Shown in pieces: positions 24,601 through 33,944 of a DNA stretch of 64,000 nt; the stretch's first letter is position 1; each line of letters begins with the position of its first letter. The notes under the pieces are model-generated. The model did not search any database. It had not been told where the DNA came from and was given only the letters and a program-made list of their open reading frames with translations. Both the position numbers and the translations under genes were made by a program. The DNA comes from Streptomyces venezuelae (lineage in GTDB: Bacteria > Actinomycetota > Actinomycetes > Streptomycetales > Streptomycetaceae), in the NCBI RefSeq assembly GCF_008642275.1, contig NZ_CP029189.1, positions 3,636,501 through 3,700,500 of the forward strand, in the 5' to 3' direction.

Positions 24601-25575
24601 ATGGCCAAGAAGCGCCCCGCAGCCAAGACTGCAAAGCCGCAGCTCAACAACGGTGAGATCCCCGTCGTGGGCGCCCGCGAGCCCTGCCCCTGCGGATCCG
24701 GCCGCCGCTACAAGGCCTGCCACGGCGCAGCCGCCGCGCACGCCGTCACCGAGCACGTGCGGCGTCCCTTCGAGGGACTGCCGGGCGAGTGCGACTGGGT
24801 CGCGCTGCGCGAACTGGTGCCCGCGGCCACCGTCCCGCTGTCCCTCAAGGGCGGCCTGCCCGAGGGCGTCCCCTCCGTCACGCTGGTGACCGTACTGCCC
24901 ATGGCGTGGCCGGCGCTGCGCCGTGAGGACGGGTCCGTCCTCCTCGGCCTGCAGAACGACTCCTCCTCCGGGGACCTCGGCCGCGACATGGCCGACACAC
25001 TGGAGCGCGCCCTCGTGGCGGAACCCGGTACGCCGGTCGCCGCCCGCCGGGTCCCCGCCGAGGGTCCCCGACTTCAGGATCTCCTGGACGCCGACGGCGG
25101 TTTCGAGCCGGTTGTGCACACCGGGTTCGAATTCTGGATTCCGGAATCCGAGAGCGCCCAGAACTCCTCGCCGGAGATCGCCGCCTCGCTGGAGCGCGCC
25201 AACGCGGCCGCCATTCCCACCGTCAAGCTGACCGGCGTGGACGCCGCCTACTGGTGCGAGACGCCGGACAAGAACCACCTGCGCTGGGTCATGCCGCACC
25301 CCGAGGAGAAGCTGCTCGACGCCCTCGCGCGGCTGCACGCGGCCGGCGCGACCTCGCTCGGCGAGGGCACGAAGCTCGTCGGCTCCTTCCGCGCCCACGG
25401 CCTGATGGTCCCGGTCTGGGACCTGCCCACCGGGGTCACGGCCGACGACGTGGAGAAGCCCGCGGCGGAGTTCGCCGAGCGGCTCGCCGGGGCTCTGGCC
25501 ACGGACGCCCCGCTGTCCACGGAGGAGCGCCGGGCCCGCGGCGGACTCACCAACCGCCAGGTGACGCTCAGCTGA
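24601..25575 (+). CDS. DUF5926 protein with N-terminal SEC-C zinc motif
   Basis: A 324-aa cytoplasmic protein. The basic N-terminus ([14 protein letters not shown]) is followed by [14 protein letters not shown] (about 24-37), the SEC-C zinc-binding knuckle first seen in SecA. The rest (about 60-310) is the actinobacterial DUF5926 domain, with no catalytic motif I recognise. The role is unknown; SEC-C modules bind SecB, ribosomes or partner proteins. It stands alone, followed by a terminator. Confidence 0.8.
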   Translation: MAKKRPAAKTAKPQLNNGEIPVVGAREPCPCGSGRRYKACHGAAAAHAVTEHVRRPFEGLPGECDWVALRELVPAATVPLSLKGGLPEGVPSVTLVTVLPMAWPALRREDGSVLLGLQNDSSSGDLGRDMADTLERALVAEPGTPVAARRVPAEGPRLQDLLDADGGFEPVVHTGFEFWIPESESAQNSSPEIAASLERANAAAIPTVKLTGVDAAYWCETPDKNHLRWVMPHPEEKLLDALARLHAAGATSLGEGTKLVGSFRAHGLMVPVWDLPTGVTADDVEKPAAEFAERLAGALATDAPLSTEERRARGGLTNRQVTLS

Positions 25576-25696
25576 CCGGAGCCCCGTGCGGAACCGGTGA
25601 CCGGAGTCACAACTCCCGCTAATCGTCTGCAAATCGGTGTCTGAATATCGGAGATCGAATTTGCGAACAGGCGATCTCTTGTTACCGTTCTTGTAG

Positions 25697-25734
25697 CCCG
25701 GTCGCTGGTGCATCCCCCGTCGCCAGCGACCGGG
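25697..25734 (+). terminator. Terminator after the DUF5926 gene
   Basis: Arms 25697-25708 and 25723-25734 pair over 12 bp, loop 14, followed by CCCTTGATTTT. The AT-rich 80 bp before it (25610-25690) could hold a promoter for a short RNA ending here, but nothing proves that. Confidence 0.75.
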
Positions 25735-25755
25735 CCCTTGATTTTCAGGGTGCGA

Positions 25756-26319
25756 TCAACCGTCACCCGGTGCCGGTGAGTTGCTCCCGGACCTCAAGAG
25801 CAGTTCCCCTTCATCATCCGGAACTGCAAATTCCGCTACGGCCGAGTAACTGTCCGGATCTCCCGCCGAAGCCTCCTTCGGCGTCTCGCACAAGCCCGGT
25901 TCGTCGCCCGCTCCCACCGCGCACCGGATCTGGACCGTGCGGCCGGCCGGACCCATCACCGTCAGCACCGCGTCCAGCGCCCGACCACTCGTGTTCCGGT
26001 AGTAACTCCGGCCCCACGTCTGGCCTTCACCGACCAGTACGCAGGTCTGCGCCTCCACCCCGTGCGGCGAGGACAGTTCGGGACCGCAGCGCGAATCCGT
26101 CCGGGGCTGCTCCGCCGGACCGGGCTGCTGCGGGCCGGCCGACGACGCCGAGCGCGCGGGGGCTGTGCGGGAAGAGTCCGAAAGCCCGAGCACGGAGAAC
26201 AGGCCGCCGCCTTTTCCGTCGTCCTGACCGGCAAAATCCGGCCCGGCGATCGCCCCGGCGAGCGGGAGCGACAAGATGACCAACACACCGGCGCCGATAC
26301 CGATCAGGCGGAGATTCAT
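25756..26319 (-). CDS. Exported hypothetical protein
   Basis: A 187-aa protein from ATG 26319. MNLRLIGIGAGVLVILSLPLAGAIAG is a signal peptide or membrane anchor. A Ser/Pro/Gln-rich linker (about 45-75) is followed by a beta-rich extracytoplasmic domain with four cysteines (RCGPELS, TCVLVG, IRCAVG, LCETP) that could form two disulfides. No family recognised. It lies 108 bp downstream of the primase-polymerase-like gene on the same strand. Confidence 0.75.
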   Translation of the reverse strand: MNLRLIGIGAGVLVILSLPLAGAIAGPDFAGQDDGKGGGLFSVLGLSDSSRTAPARSASSAGPQQPGPAEQPRTDSRCGPELSSPHGVEAQTCVLVGEGQTWGRSYYRNTSGRALDAVLTVMGPAGRTVQIRCAVGAGDEPGLCETPKEASAGDPDSYSAVAEFAVPDDEGELLLRSGSNSPAPGDG

Positions 26320-26427
26320 TCGCCGAAGATAGCGAGGCGGGAACGGGGCGCGGAGATCCCCGCGCCCAATTCCCTTGCAAACTCGCCCCGCCGACACCCG
26401 TACGAGTGATCCCCACAGGCCCGGCGG

Positions 26428-27210
26428 TCAGTACGCGAGCCGGCTCCCGCCGCCGGGCGCACCGCTGCTGGCCTCGACCAGCGCGTCCACGACCGCCTCG
26501 ATCTCGGGCAGCCAGAGATCTCCCGGCTGCGCCTGCAGCGGCTGCGGCGACCCCGTGTGCGCCTGCGCCTGCGCGGACCGTCCCCGCGGCTGCTGCACCG
26601 CCGACCGCGAACGCGGCTCCCGTTCCCAGCGCACCTGGCCGCCGCTGCTCGCGGCGGAGGGCGGCAGCAACAGGTAGCCGCCCTCGCCGTGGAAGCGCAG
26701 GGAGGAGGGCACATGGTCCTTCGCGTACAGGAGTTCGCCGAGCCGCTCCAGCGAGTAGGGCGCCACGAGCAGCGCCCAGCGGGTGGGGGTCGCCACGACC
26801 GGACCGAGCCGCATGCCCTGCGCGTCCAGTCGCGCGAGGGCACGTGCGGCCGCACCGGCCGGCAGGCTCACCGCGCACGGGGCGGTTCCGCCGGTGGCCA
26901 TCAGGACGGGGGCGGTGGGCCGGTTGGTCCACCACCAGGTCACCATGCGGGGGTCGGTGGTGGCGGCGAGCAGTCCGGGGTCGAAGGGATGTGCGCCGGG
27001 GACGGCGCAGTCGGGTTCGGGGCAGGCGCATCGCTTGGCGTCGGTGCCGGACCGGCCGACACCGGGCAGGACGGGCCACTGCCAGGTGGTGGCGCAGACG
27101 AGCGCCGCGTCGAGGAGAGCGGACGTGCCGCCGCTCTGTCCCGGGTCGGAGCGCAGGGATTGAAAGCGATCGCGGAGCCGCTGGAGACGCCTTCCGAGGA
27201 TCTCGCGCAT
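26428..27210 (-). CDS. Primase-polymerase-like protein (bifunctional DNA primase/polymerase N-terminal domain)
   Basis: A 260-aa protein from ATG 27210 (AAAGGA upstream). It has the actinobacterial prim-pol N-terminal pattern: ALVCATTWQWPVLPGV, a cysteine cluster RCACPEPDCAVPGAHPFD (about 60-77), and ITWWWTNRP-like MVTWWWTNRP with DP in front. No helicase domain follows, so this is a stand-alone module of the type found widely in Streptomyces. Catalytic activity is uncertain because the acidic triad of archaeo-eukaryotic primases is not plainly visible. Confidence 0.7.
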   Translation of the reverse strand: MREILGRRLQRLRDRFQSLRSDPGQSGGTSALLDAALVCATTWQWPVLPGVGRSGTDAKRCACPEPDCAVPGAHPFDPGLLAATTDPRMVTWWWTNRPTAPVLMATGGTAPCAVSLPAGAAARALARLDAQGMRLGPVVATPTRWALLVAPYSLERLGELLYAKDHVPSSLRFHGEGGYLLLPPSAASSGGQVRWEREPRSRSAVQQPRGRSAQAQAHTGSPQPLQAQPGDLWLPEIEAVVDALVEASSGAPGGGSRLAY

Positions 27211-27609
27211 GTGCGCTCGTTCCTTTCCGTTGAACGCCGAGGGCCACATCACACCATGTAACCGGTGTCTCACCACACGTACAGGTTTCGCGTCACTGTC
27301 CGCCAGAAGCGGGTTCACACGGTTCGTCGTGCAGTTTCTTACAGGTCCATCAAACGTCCCGCGGGGGTGGAGCGCGACCCGCGCCGGCCACCGGAACCGG
27401 CGGCCGCCGCTAAGGACGAAGGCCCGTGCCGGGTGGTTCCCGGTGGCGCCAACTGGCGCCGCACATCACCGAGTACGTACCCGGGGCCCCTGCGGAGCCC
27501 GCTCAGTCGATCGCAAAAACCGATTGCTTCCCGCTTTTTCCGGCCAAGTTCTAGCCTTGGCTCGACCGTGAGTTGCGGTCCCACGGACACCAGGATTCCC
27601 AGCTGGGCA
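27211..27609. other. 399-bp divergent intergenic region
   Basis: No convincing gene: the frame of the phosphatase is open back to 27265, but the composition of that part is not coding-like. GGCGCC occurs twice as an inverted repeat around 27448-27465. Promoters for both flanking genes should lie here. Confidence 0.5.
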
Positions 27610-29166
27610 ATGCTGGACATGCATCCATGTGTGCGTGTAGATGTGGATTCCTTGATGGCGGCGCAGCACGATCTGGGGGTTTGCGATGCTATTTGGCGAA
27701 TCGCACCAGGTGGAAAGGCGGACGCCATGAGCGCCCCGCATCTGCCGAAAGTGGCTGGAATCGATCCAGCGGCAACCGCGTCGCCGCACACTGCGGCGCC
27801 CGCACCCGCCCGGACCACCCCCGCACCTGCCTCTCCGGCCGACGGCCCGGGCAGTGTCATCCAGGACCGGCTGGCGGGCATGGTCTCGGACCTCACCACC
27901 CTGCACGAGCTCACCGAGCGCCTCGCCCGCGCCAGTGACCTCGACACTTCGCTGCGCGAATTCCTGCGCGCCGGAGCCATGCTGGTCGGCGCCCGGCGCG
28001 GCCTGATCGTGCTGGAGCCCTCCGACGGACTCGGCCCGACCACCACGATCGGCCTGGGGCTCGGCCACGCGGAGCTCGGGCACATCGAGACCGTGCCGCG
28101 CAGTGCCACCCCCTACGGGCGGATCCTCGACGGTCTGCCCGACGCCCAGGGCGGCTCCGAGTTCCTTCCCGAACCGGGCGCGCCCCCCGGAACAGGTGGC
28201 TTCACCGCCCCCGTGGACCCGCGCCAGCGTGAGGTCGCCGCCCGTCTCGGGTTCGCCGCGAGCTACTCGCTCCCCCTCACCGCCGAGGCCACCGGCCGGC
28301 TCGGCGCAGCCGTATGGCTCTACGACGAGCAGGCCGAGCCGAGCGACCGCCAGCGCGACCTCGCCGGGCTGTACGTGCGGCACGCCGCCGAACACCTGGC
28401 CCGGATGCTGGAGGTGGAGCGCTCCCGTACGCACCTGGCCACCGTCTCCGAGGAGCTGCTGCCGAGCCGGCTCCCCCGTATCCCCGGCGTACAGCTCGCG
28501 GCCCGCCACCACACGGGGCCGCTCGGCGGGGGCGACTGGTACGACGCCCTGCCGCTGCCCGAGGGCGCCCTGGGACTGGCCGTCGGCTCGGTCACCGGAT
28601 CCGGGCCGAGCGCCGTCGCCGCGATGGGGCGGCTGCGCGCGTCGCTGCGCGCCTACGCCGTCATGGAGGGCGAGGACCCCGTGGCGGTCCTGTCCGACCT
28701 GGAGCTGCTGCTGCGGCTCACCGAGCCCGCCCGCGCCGCCACCGCGCTCTTCGCCTACTGCGAACCCGTCGGGGGCCCGAACTCCGAAGGCCAGGGCAAC
28801 AAGATCATTCTGGCCGGTGCCGGGCACACCCCGCCCCTGCTGATCGGCGAGCACCGCACGGAGTACGTGGAGACCTCGCTCTCCGCGCCCCTGGGCATGC
28901 TGTCCTGCTGGGAGGCGCCGAGCGTGGAGATCGAACCCGCACCCGGAGAAACGGTGCTTCTCTATACCGACGGGCTTCTGCACCACACGGGCGACCCGAT
29001 GGACCGGGCCTACGCCCGGCTGCACGCAGCGGCCGCGGGGGTCCCCCGCAGCGTCCGCGAGGACCCGGCGGCCCTGTGCGAGCACATCCTGCGGACCGTA
29101 CTGCCCGGCGGCGAGCCGACCGACGCCCCCGAGGACATCGTGCTGCTCGCGGCCCGGTTCGACTAG
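27610..29166 (+). CDS. GAF-PP2C (SpoIIE-like) serine/threonine phosphatase
   Basis: About 518 aa from ATG 27610; the start is uncertain because no strong ribosome site is seen. An Ala/Pro-rich linker (about 50-75) precedes a GAF domain (about 85-260) and a PP2C/SpoIIE domain (about 280-515) with GGDWYDALPL, GSVTGSGPSA and LYTDGLLHHTG, the metal-binding motifs of the family (the first motif keeps its Asp). Such proteins dephosphorylate anti-anti-sigma factors in response to a GAF ligand. Anti-sigma-type ATPase genes lie on either side within 4 kb. Confidence 0.88.
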   Translation: MLDMHPCVRVDVDSLMAAQHDLGVCDAIWRIAPGGKADAMSAPHLPKVAGIDPAATASPHTAAPAPARTTPAPASPADGPGSVIQDRLAGMVSDLTTLHELTERLARASDLDTSLREFLRAGAMLVGARRGLIVLEPSDGLGPTTTIGLGLGHAELGHIETVPRSATPYGRILDGLPDAQGGSEFLPEPGAPPGTGGFTAPVDPRQREVAARLGFAASYSLPLTAEATGRLGAAVWLYDEQAEPSDRQRDLAGLYVRHAAEHLARMLEVERSRTHLATVSEELLPSRLPRIPGVQLAARHHTGPLGGGDWYDALPLPEGALGLAVGSVTGSGPSAVAAMGRLRASLRAYAVMEGEDPVAVLSDLELLLRLTEPARAATALFAYCEPVGGPNSEGQGNKIILAGAGHTPPLLIGEHRTEYVETSLSAPLGMLSCWEAPSVEIEPAPGETVLLYTDGLLHHTGDPMDRAYARLHAAAAGVPRSVREDPAALCEHILRTVLPGGEPTDAPEDIVLLAARFD

Positions 29167-29169
29167 ACG

Positions 29170-29208
29170 CGGAGCCTGCTCCGCGTCGTGACCGCGGAGC
29201 AGGCTCCG
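29170..29208 (+). terminator. Terminator after the phosphatase gene
   Basis: Arms 29170-29184 and 29194-29208 pair perfectly over 15 bp with a 9-base loop. A second 10-bp hairpin (29206-29233) overlaps its right arm and would be an alternative structure. Confidence 0.85.
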
Positions 29209-29309
29209 AATCGTGACGGACGGCACGATTCGGACCGGCACTCTCCGCACACGCATACGATGGATATGGTCCACACCCAGGTCCGTACCGTCGTAGCTGA
29301 GGAGAAGAC

Positions 29310-30776
29310 GTGGCTGACGAGCTCACCCCGGAGACCCCGGAAGAAGAGCAGCCCAAGAAGACGCACAAGCAGCGCAAGAACGGTCTGTACCCGGGCGTCA
29401 GCGACGAACTCGCGGAGAACATGCGCAGCGGCTGGGCCGACACCGAGCTGCACGGACTGGAGCCCATCGCCCAGGCCGCGCACACCCTCGCCCGCCGCGA
29501 CGCGCTGTCCCGCCGCTTCCCGGGCGAGCGCCTCGTGATCCCCGCCGGCCGCCTGAAGACCCGCTCGAACGACACCGAGTACCCCTTCCGGGCCTCGACC
29601 GAGTACGCGTACCTCACCGGTGACCAGACCGAGAACGGCGTCCTGGTCCTGGAGCCCACCGGGTCGACCGGCCACACCGCGACCGTCTACCTGCTGCCGC
29701 GCTCCGACCGGGAGAACGGCGAGTTCTGGCTGTCCGGCCAGGGCGAGCTGTGGGTCGGCCGCCGCCACTCCCTCACCGAGGCCGAGCAGCTCCTGGGCAT
29801 CCCCGCGAAGGACGTCCGCCAGCTCGCCGAGGCCCTCACCGAGGCCGAGGGCCCGGTCCGCGCCGTGCGCGGCCACGACTCCGTGATCGAGTCCGCCCTC
29901 ACCGACAAGGTGACCAAGGAGCGCGACGAGGAACTGCGCGTCTACCTCTCCGAGGCCCGCGCCGTGAAGGACTCGTTCGAGATCGGCGAGCTGCAGAAGG
30001 CCGTCGACTCCACCGTCCGCGGTTTCGAGGACGTGGTGAAGGTCCTCGACAAGGCCGAGGCCACTTCCGAGCGCTACATCGAGGGCACCTTCTTCCTTCG
30101 CGCCCGCGTCGAGGGCAACGACGTCGGCTACGGCTCCATCTGCGCCGCCGGCCCCCACGCCACCACCCTGCACTGGGTCCGCAACGACGGCGACGTCCGC
30201 TCCGGCGACCTGCTGCTCCTCGACGCCGGCGTGGAGACCCACTCCCTCTACACCGCCGACGTCACCCGCACCCTGCCGATCAACGGCAGCTACACCGACA
30301 TCCAACGCAAGATCTACGACGCGGTCTACGAGTCCCAGGAAGCCGGCATCGCCGCGGTGAAGCCGGGCGCGAAGTTCCGCGACTTCCACGACGCCTCCCA
30401 GCACGTGCTGGCCGAGAAGCTCGTCGAGTGGGGCCTGCTGGAGGGCCCGGTCGAGCGGGTCCTGGAGCTGGGCCTGCAGCGCCGCTGGACCCTGCACGGC
30501 ACCGGCCACATGCTCGGCATGGACGTCCACGACTGCGCCGCCGCCCGCACCGAGGCCTATGTCGAGGGCACCCTGGAGCCCGGCATGTGCCTCACCGTCG
30601 AGCCCGGTCTGTACTTCCAGGCCGACGACCTGACCGTGCCCGAGGAGTACCGCGGCATCGGCGTCCGGATCGAGGACGACATCCTCGTCACCGAGGACGG
30701 CAACCGGAACCTGTCCGCGGGGCTGCCCCGCACCTCGACCGACGTCGAGGCCTGGATGGCGCGCCTGAAGGGCTGA
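29310..30776 (+). CDS. pepP: Aminopeptidase P family metallopeptidase
   Basis: A 488-aa protein from GTG 29310 (GAGGAGAAG upstream). The N-terminal creatinase-like domain (about 40-230) is followed by the M24 pita-bread domain with all five metal ligands in place: Asp in LLDAGVE and in TADVTRTLP, His in GTGHMLGMDVHD, Glu in TVEPGLY and in VRIEDD. It removes N-terminal residues before proline. A charged N-terminal extension of about 30 residues is usual in Streptomyces. Terminator hairpin follows. Confidence 0.93.
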   Translation: MADELTPETPEEEQPKKTHKQRKNGLYPGVSDELAENMRSGWADTELHGLEPIAQAAHTLARRDALSRRFPGERLVIPAGRLKTRSNDTEYPFRASTEYAYLTGDQTENGVLVLEPTGSTGHTATVYLLPRSDRENGEFWLSGQGELWVGRRHSLTEAEQLLGIPAKDVRQLAEALTEAEGPVRAVRGHDSVIESALTDKVTKERDEELRVYLSEARAVKDSFEIGELQKAVDSTVRGFEDVVKVLDKAEATSERYIEGTFFLRARVEGNDVGYGSICAAGPHATTLHWVRNDGDVRSGDLLLLDAGVETHSLYTADVTRTLPINGSYTDIQRKIYDAVYESQEAGIAAVKPGAKFRDFHDASQHVLAEKLVEWGLLEGPVERVLELGLQRRWTLHGTGHMLGMDVHDCAAARTEAYVEGTLEPGMCLTVEPGLYFQADDLTVPEEYRGIGVRIEDDILVTEDGNRNLSAGLPRTSTDVEAWMARLKG

Positions 30777-30797
30777 CGCCTACGCCGTGCGCTCCGG

Positions 30798-30828
30798 TGG
30801 GCGGGAATCCTGTACGGGGTCCCGCCCA
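30798..30828. terminator. Terminator between pepP and the convergent ATPase gene
   Basis: Arms 30798-30806 and 30820-30828 (TGGGCGGGA and complement) pair over 9 bp with a 13-base loop. A 16-bp direct repeat (CAGGACACCTGGACGC) follows at about 30839-30870. Confidence 0.7.
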
Positions 30829-30901
30829 TCGGCGTTCCCAGGACACCTGGACGCCAGGACACCTGGACGCCGCCGCGTGCGGCGCCTGCGACAGACACCG
30901 C

Positions 30902-31345
30902 CTACGACACCTTCAGCAGCGCGTCGTCGCGCCACTTCAGCATCTTGTCGAAGCTCACCACCGCGCCGCGTCCCGGCCGGTTGCGGAAGCGGACGTGGTC
31001 GGCGAGTTCGGCGATCAGGTGCAGGCCCCGGCCGTGTTCGGCCAGGGAGGGTCTGCGGCGAGCCACCGTCGCGGGCGGGAACCCCGGACCGGAATCGGTC
31101 ACCTCGATGCGGCAGCAATCCCCGTCCAGATAGGCCGTGACGTGGTACGCCTCGGTGTCGTCCGGGATTTCGCCGCCCCCGCCGTGCTCCACCGCGTTCG
31201 CACACGCCTCGCTCAGCGCCACCGAGAGATCGAAGGAGATGTCCGGGTCCACCCCCGCGGTCTCCATCGTCCCCAGCAGCAGTCGCCTGGCGAGCGGCAC
31301 GCTCGCGGCTTCGCGCCTCAAGTGGAGAGACCACCAGATGCTCAT
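30902..31345 (-). CDS. Anti-sigma-factor-type ATPase (RsbW-like)
   Basis: A 147-aa GHKL ATPase-domain protein: N box ALSEACANAVEHG, G1 VTDSGPGFP, G2 EHGRGLHLIAELAD. The MSIWWSLHLRREAASVPLARR start is common for Streptomyces RsbW-like regulators. It probably inhibits an alternative sigma factor and phosphorylates its antagonist. No sigma factor or anti-anti-sigma gene is adjacent, so the partners are elsewhere. Confidence 0.88.
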   Translation of the reverse strand: MSIWWSLHLRREAASVPLARRLLLGTMETAGVDPDISFDLSVALSEACANAVEHGGGGEIPDDTEAYHVTAYLDGDCCRIEVTDSGPGFPPATVARRRPSLAEHGRGLHLIAELADHVRFRNRPGRGAVVSFDKMLKWRDDALLKVS

Positions 31346-31545
31346 ACGGTTACGTATTGCCGCGCGCGAGGGGGCGTAAGCGCCCTGCGGCCGTCCGAGA
31401 CCTCAATACGCCCGTTCGGCCGATGCGGCTCTCCCGGGGAGAGGTGTATGCGGCGGGCCCGGCCGGTCCTCGCACAGAGGACTCATGCGGACCTTCCGGA
31501 CCTGCCGTATGAAGGGCCCGGGCGCAGTGCGATGATGGCCCGGCC

Positions 31546-32385
31546 ATGTCCGACCCCCATGCGACGCACACCGGAGCCGACCTCCGGCTGATCCGGGCCG
31601 CGGTGTTCACCGCGGTCTGTGTCGTGCTGTCCGCGACCGGGCACGCCCTGGCTTCCTGTGCCACCGTGCCCTGGTGGTCCCTCGGCCTCGGCTTCCTCGC
31701 CGTCTTCGCCGTCGCCGCCCCACTGGCGGGCCGACAGCGGACGCTGCCCGGTATCGCCGCCGGGCTCACCGCCGGACAGCTCGGCCTGCACGCGCTGTTC
31801 GGCCTCGGCCAGCACGGTACAGCCGCGCAGGCACCGGCCGGCACCGCCGACACCTCGCTCGCCGAGCTCGCCGCACGGCTGGTGTGCGGGGGCAACTCCA
31901 TACCGCTCAGCCCGGCCGACGCCCGGCGGATCCTGGAGGCCGCAGGCCTGGACCCGGCCGCTCTCGCCGAGCAGTCGGCACAGGTCGCGCAGGCCGGGCA
32001 GGTCGTGGCGCAGGGGCACGGAGCGCACGCGCACGTGGCCCAGGCCGTCACCGCGGGCCCCGTGACGGGCCTGTTCAGCCCGGCGATGCTGGCCGGCCAC
32101 CTGCTGGCGGCAGTCGCCGCGGGCTGGCTGCTCGGTCGCGGCGACGCCGCGGTCCTGCGGCTGGTCGAGCTGTCCCGGCGCTCCGCCGAAGCCGCCCCGA
32201 TCCGTCCGCTGCGTGCCGCACTGGCCTTCGTACGCGCCCTCGGCATCGGGCTCGCAGGTTCGGCCGCCCGTACCCCGCAGGGCCCCCGGACCGGGTCCGA
32301 CCCCGCCCTCTGCACCGGGCGGGAAGCACTCCAGCACACGGTGATCCGGCGCGGCCCACCCGTGGCACTCGCCCTCGCAGCCTGA
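31546..32385 (+). CDS. Membrane protein upstream of the copper genes
   Basis: A 279-aa protein with an N-terminal group of three hydrophobic helices (about 17-85: AAVFTAVCVVLSATGHALA onwards), a helical Gln/Ala/His-rich middle with HGAHAHVAQ, and another hydrophobic helix (about 182-198). The histidine-rich segment and the co-oriented copper genes 107 bp downstream suggest a metal-linked role, but no family is recognised. Confidence 0.75.
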   Translation: MSDPHATHTGADLRLIRAAVFTAVCVVLSATGHALASCATVPWWSLGLGFLAVFAVAAPLAGRQRTLPGIAAGLTAGQLGLHALFGLGQHGTAAQAPAGTADTSLAELAARLVCGGNSIPLSPADARRILEAAGLDPAALAEQSAQVAQAGQVVAQGHGAHAHVAQAVTAGPVTGLFSPAMLAGHLLAAVAAGWLLGRGDAAVLRLVELSRRSAEAAPIRPLRAALAFVRALGIGLAGSAARTPQGPRTGSDPALCTGREALQHTVIRRGPPVALALAA

Positions 32386-32492
32386 CGCGGCACCTCTTTC
32401 CCGGACACAGCGCGGGATACCGGTGCCGCGAACTCCGCGCGCGCCCGTGCGCGGAGCCATCGCCACCACTGCTTCCGTGGAGTGTTCCTGAA

Positions 32493-33218
32493 ATGAAGAC
32501 CTCTCGCGTCTCCTTCGCCGCCGCCGTCGCCGCCGGTTCCGTCCTCCTCCTCTCCGGCCCTGCCTTCGCCCACGTCGGCGTGCAGCCCGTCGGAGAGGCC
32601 GCCAAGGGTGGCTACGCGACGCTCAACTTCAAGGTCCCCAACGAGCGCGACAACGCGGCGACCACTCAGCTGGAGGTCAACTTCCCGGTCGACCAGCCTC
32701 TGACGTCCGTCATGCCGCAGGACATCCCCGGCTGGACGTCCACCGTCGAGAAGACGAAGCTCGACAAGCCGCTGACCGTGCACGGCAAGCAGGTCAACGA
32801 GGTCGTCACCAAGGTGACCTGGACCGGCGGCAAGATCGAGGCCGGGAAGTTCCAGCAGTTCCCGGTCTCCGTCGGCAAGCTGCCCGAGAACGCCGAGCAG
32901 ATGGTCTTCAAGTCCATCCAGACCTACGACAACGGCGAGGTCGTCCGCTGGATCGAGGAAGCCAAGGAAGGCGCCGCGGAGCCGCAGACCCCCGCGCCCG
33001 TCCTGAAGCTGACCGCCCCGAAGGGTGACGACCACCACGACAGCGGCGCCAAGGCCGACGAGTCGAAGAACGCCGACAAGGACGCGGACCACGGCCACAA
33101 CAAGGCCTCGGCCGACCACGGCACCGACACCACCGCGCGCGCCCTCGGCATCGCTGGCATCGTCATCGGGCTCGGCGGCGTCGCCTTCGGCGTCGTCTCG
33201 CGCCGCCGCTCCGCCTGA
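32493..33218 (+). CDS. ycnI: YcnI-family copper-binding protein (DUF1775)
   Basis: A 241-aa exported protein. The signal peptide ends in PAFA, leaving HVGV as the mature N-terminus; this histidine is the copper ligand in the family. The YcnI domain spans about 30-165. A Lys/Asp/His-rich linker (DDHHDSGAK, DADHGHNK) and a C-terminal membrane helix (about 215-235) follow, so it is anchored outside. First of a copper handling series (YcnI, Sco1, PCuAC, CopCD). Confidence 0.92.
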   Translation: MKTSRVSFAAAVAAGSVLLLSGPAFAHVGVQPVGEAAKGGYATLNFKVPNERDNAATTQLEVNFPVDQPLTSVMPQDIPGWTSTVEKTKLDKPLTVHGKQVNEVVTKVTWTGGKIEAGKFQQFPVSVGKLPENAEQMVFKSIQTYDNGEVVRWIEEAKEGAAEPQTPAPVLKLTAPKGDDHHDSGAKADESKNADKDADHGHNKASADHGTDTTARALGIAGIVIGLGGVAFGVVSRRRSA

Positions 33219-33287
33219 CCTGCCGCGCCCCTCGGCGCTGCCGTTCCGAAACGTCCGTAGCATCCCCGATCCCAGGGACATTCCTTC

Positions 33288-33944
33288 ATGCGCACCACAC
33301 GTGTGACGGTCGCCGCGCTGCTCGCGGCGGCCGCACTCACCCTCACCGCTTGCGGTGGTGAGCCCGTCAAGAAGACCGGCGGAGTCACCCAGATCGCCGG
33401 CGGTCAGAGCAACACCAAGGCCGGGACCCTCCTGGACCGCCCCTTCAACAAGCCGGAGCTCGTCCTCACGGACACCACCGGCAACCCGTGGAACCTGCGT
33501 GAGCAGACCAAGGGCAAGCCGACCCTCATCTACTTCGGCTACACCAACTGCCCCGACGTGTGCCCGCTGACGATGAGCAACATCGCGGTCGCCAAGAAGG
33601 CCCTCCCCAAGGCCGACCAGGACAACCTCCGGGTCGTCTTCGTCACCACCGACCCCGAAAGGGACACGCCCGAGTCCCTGGCCGCCTGGCTCAAGTCGCA
33701 GGACCCGTCCTTCATCGGACTCACCGGGGACTTCGCGACCATCCAGGCCGCCGCGCGCACCCTCGGCATCGGCATCGATCCCGCGACGAAGGACGCCAAC
33801 GGCGACGTCGTCTCCATGCATGGCGCGCAGGTCATCGCGTTCTCGCCCAAGACCGACGAGGGCTACGTCCTCTACGGCGAGGGCACCACCGTCGACGACT
33901 ACACCAAGGACCTGCCGAAGCTCATCAAGGGGGAGAACCCGTGA
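33288..33944 (+). CDS. Sco1/SenC-type copper chaperone lipoprotein
   Basis: A 218-aa protein with lipobox LTAC (C22) and a thioredoxin fold carrying the copper-binding CxxxC (C88, C92 in YTNCPDVCPL) and the conserved downstream His in VVSMHGAQV. It delivers copper or reduces thiols during assembly of the CuA centre of cytochrome oxidase. GTGA overlap with the PCuAC gene indicates coupling. Confidence 0.93.
   Translation: MRTTRVTVAALLAAAALTLTACGGEPVKKTGGVTQIAGGQSNTKAGTLLDRPFNKPELVLTDTTGNPWNLREQTKGKPTLIYFGYTNCPDVCPLTMSNIAVAKKALPKADQDNLRVVFVTTDPERDTPESLAAWLKSQDPSFIGLTGDFATIQAAARTLGIGIDPATKDANGDVVSMHGAQVIAFSPKTDEGYVLYGEGTTVDDYTKDLPKLIKGENP

Noticed and set aside
31350..33821. 823-codon minus-strand open frame
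   Set aside because: Antisense to the copper genes; Gly/Val/Asp-rich with no domain.
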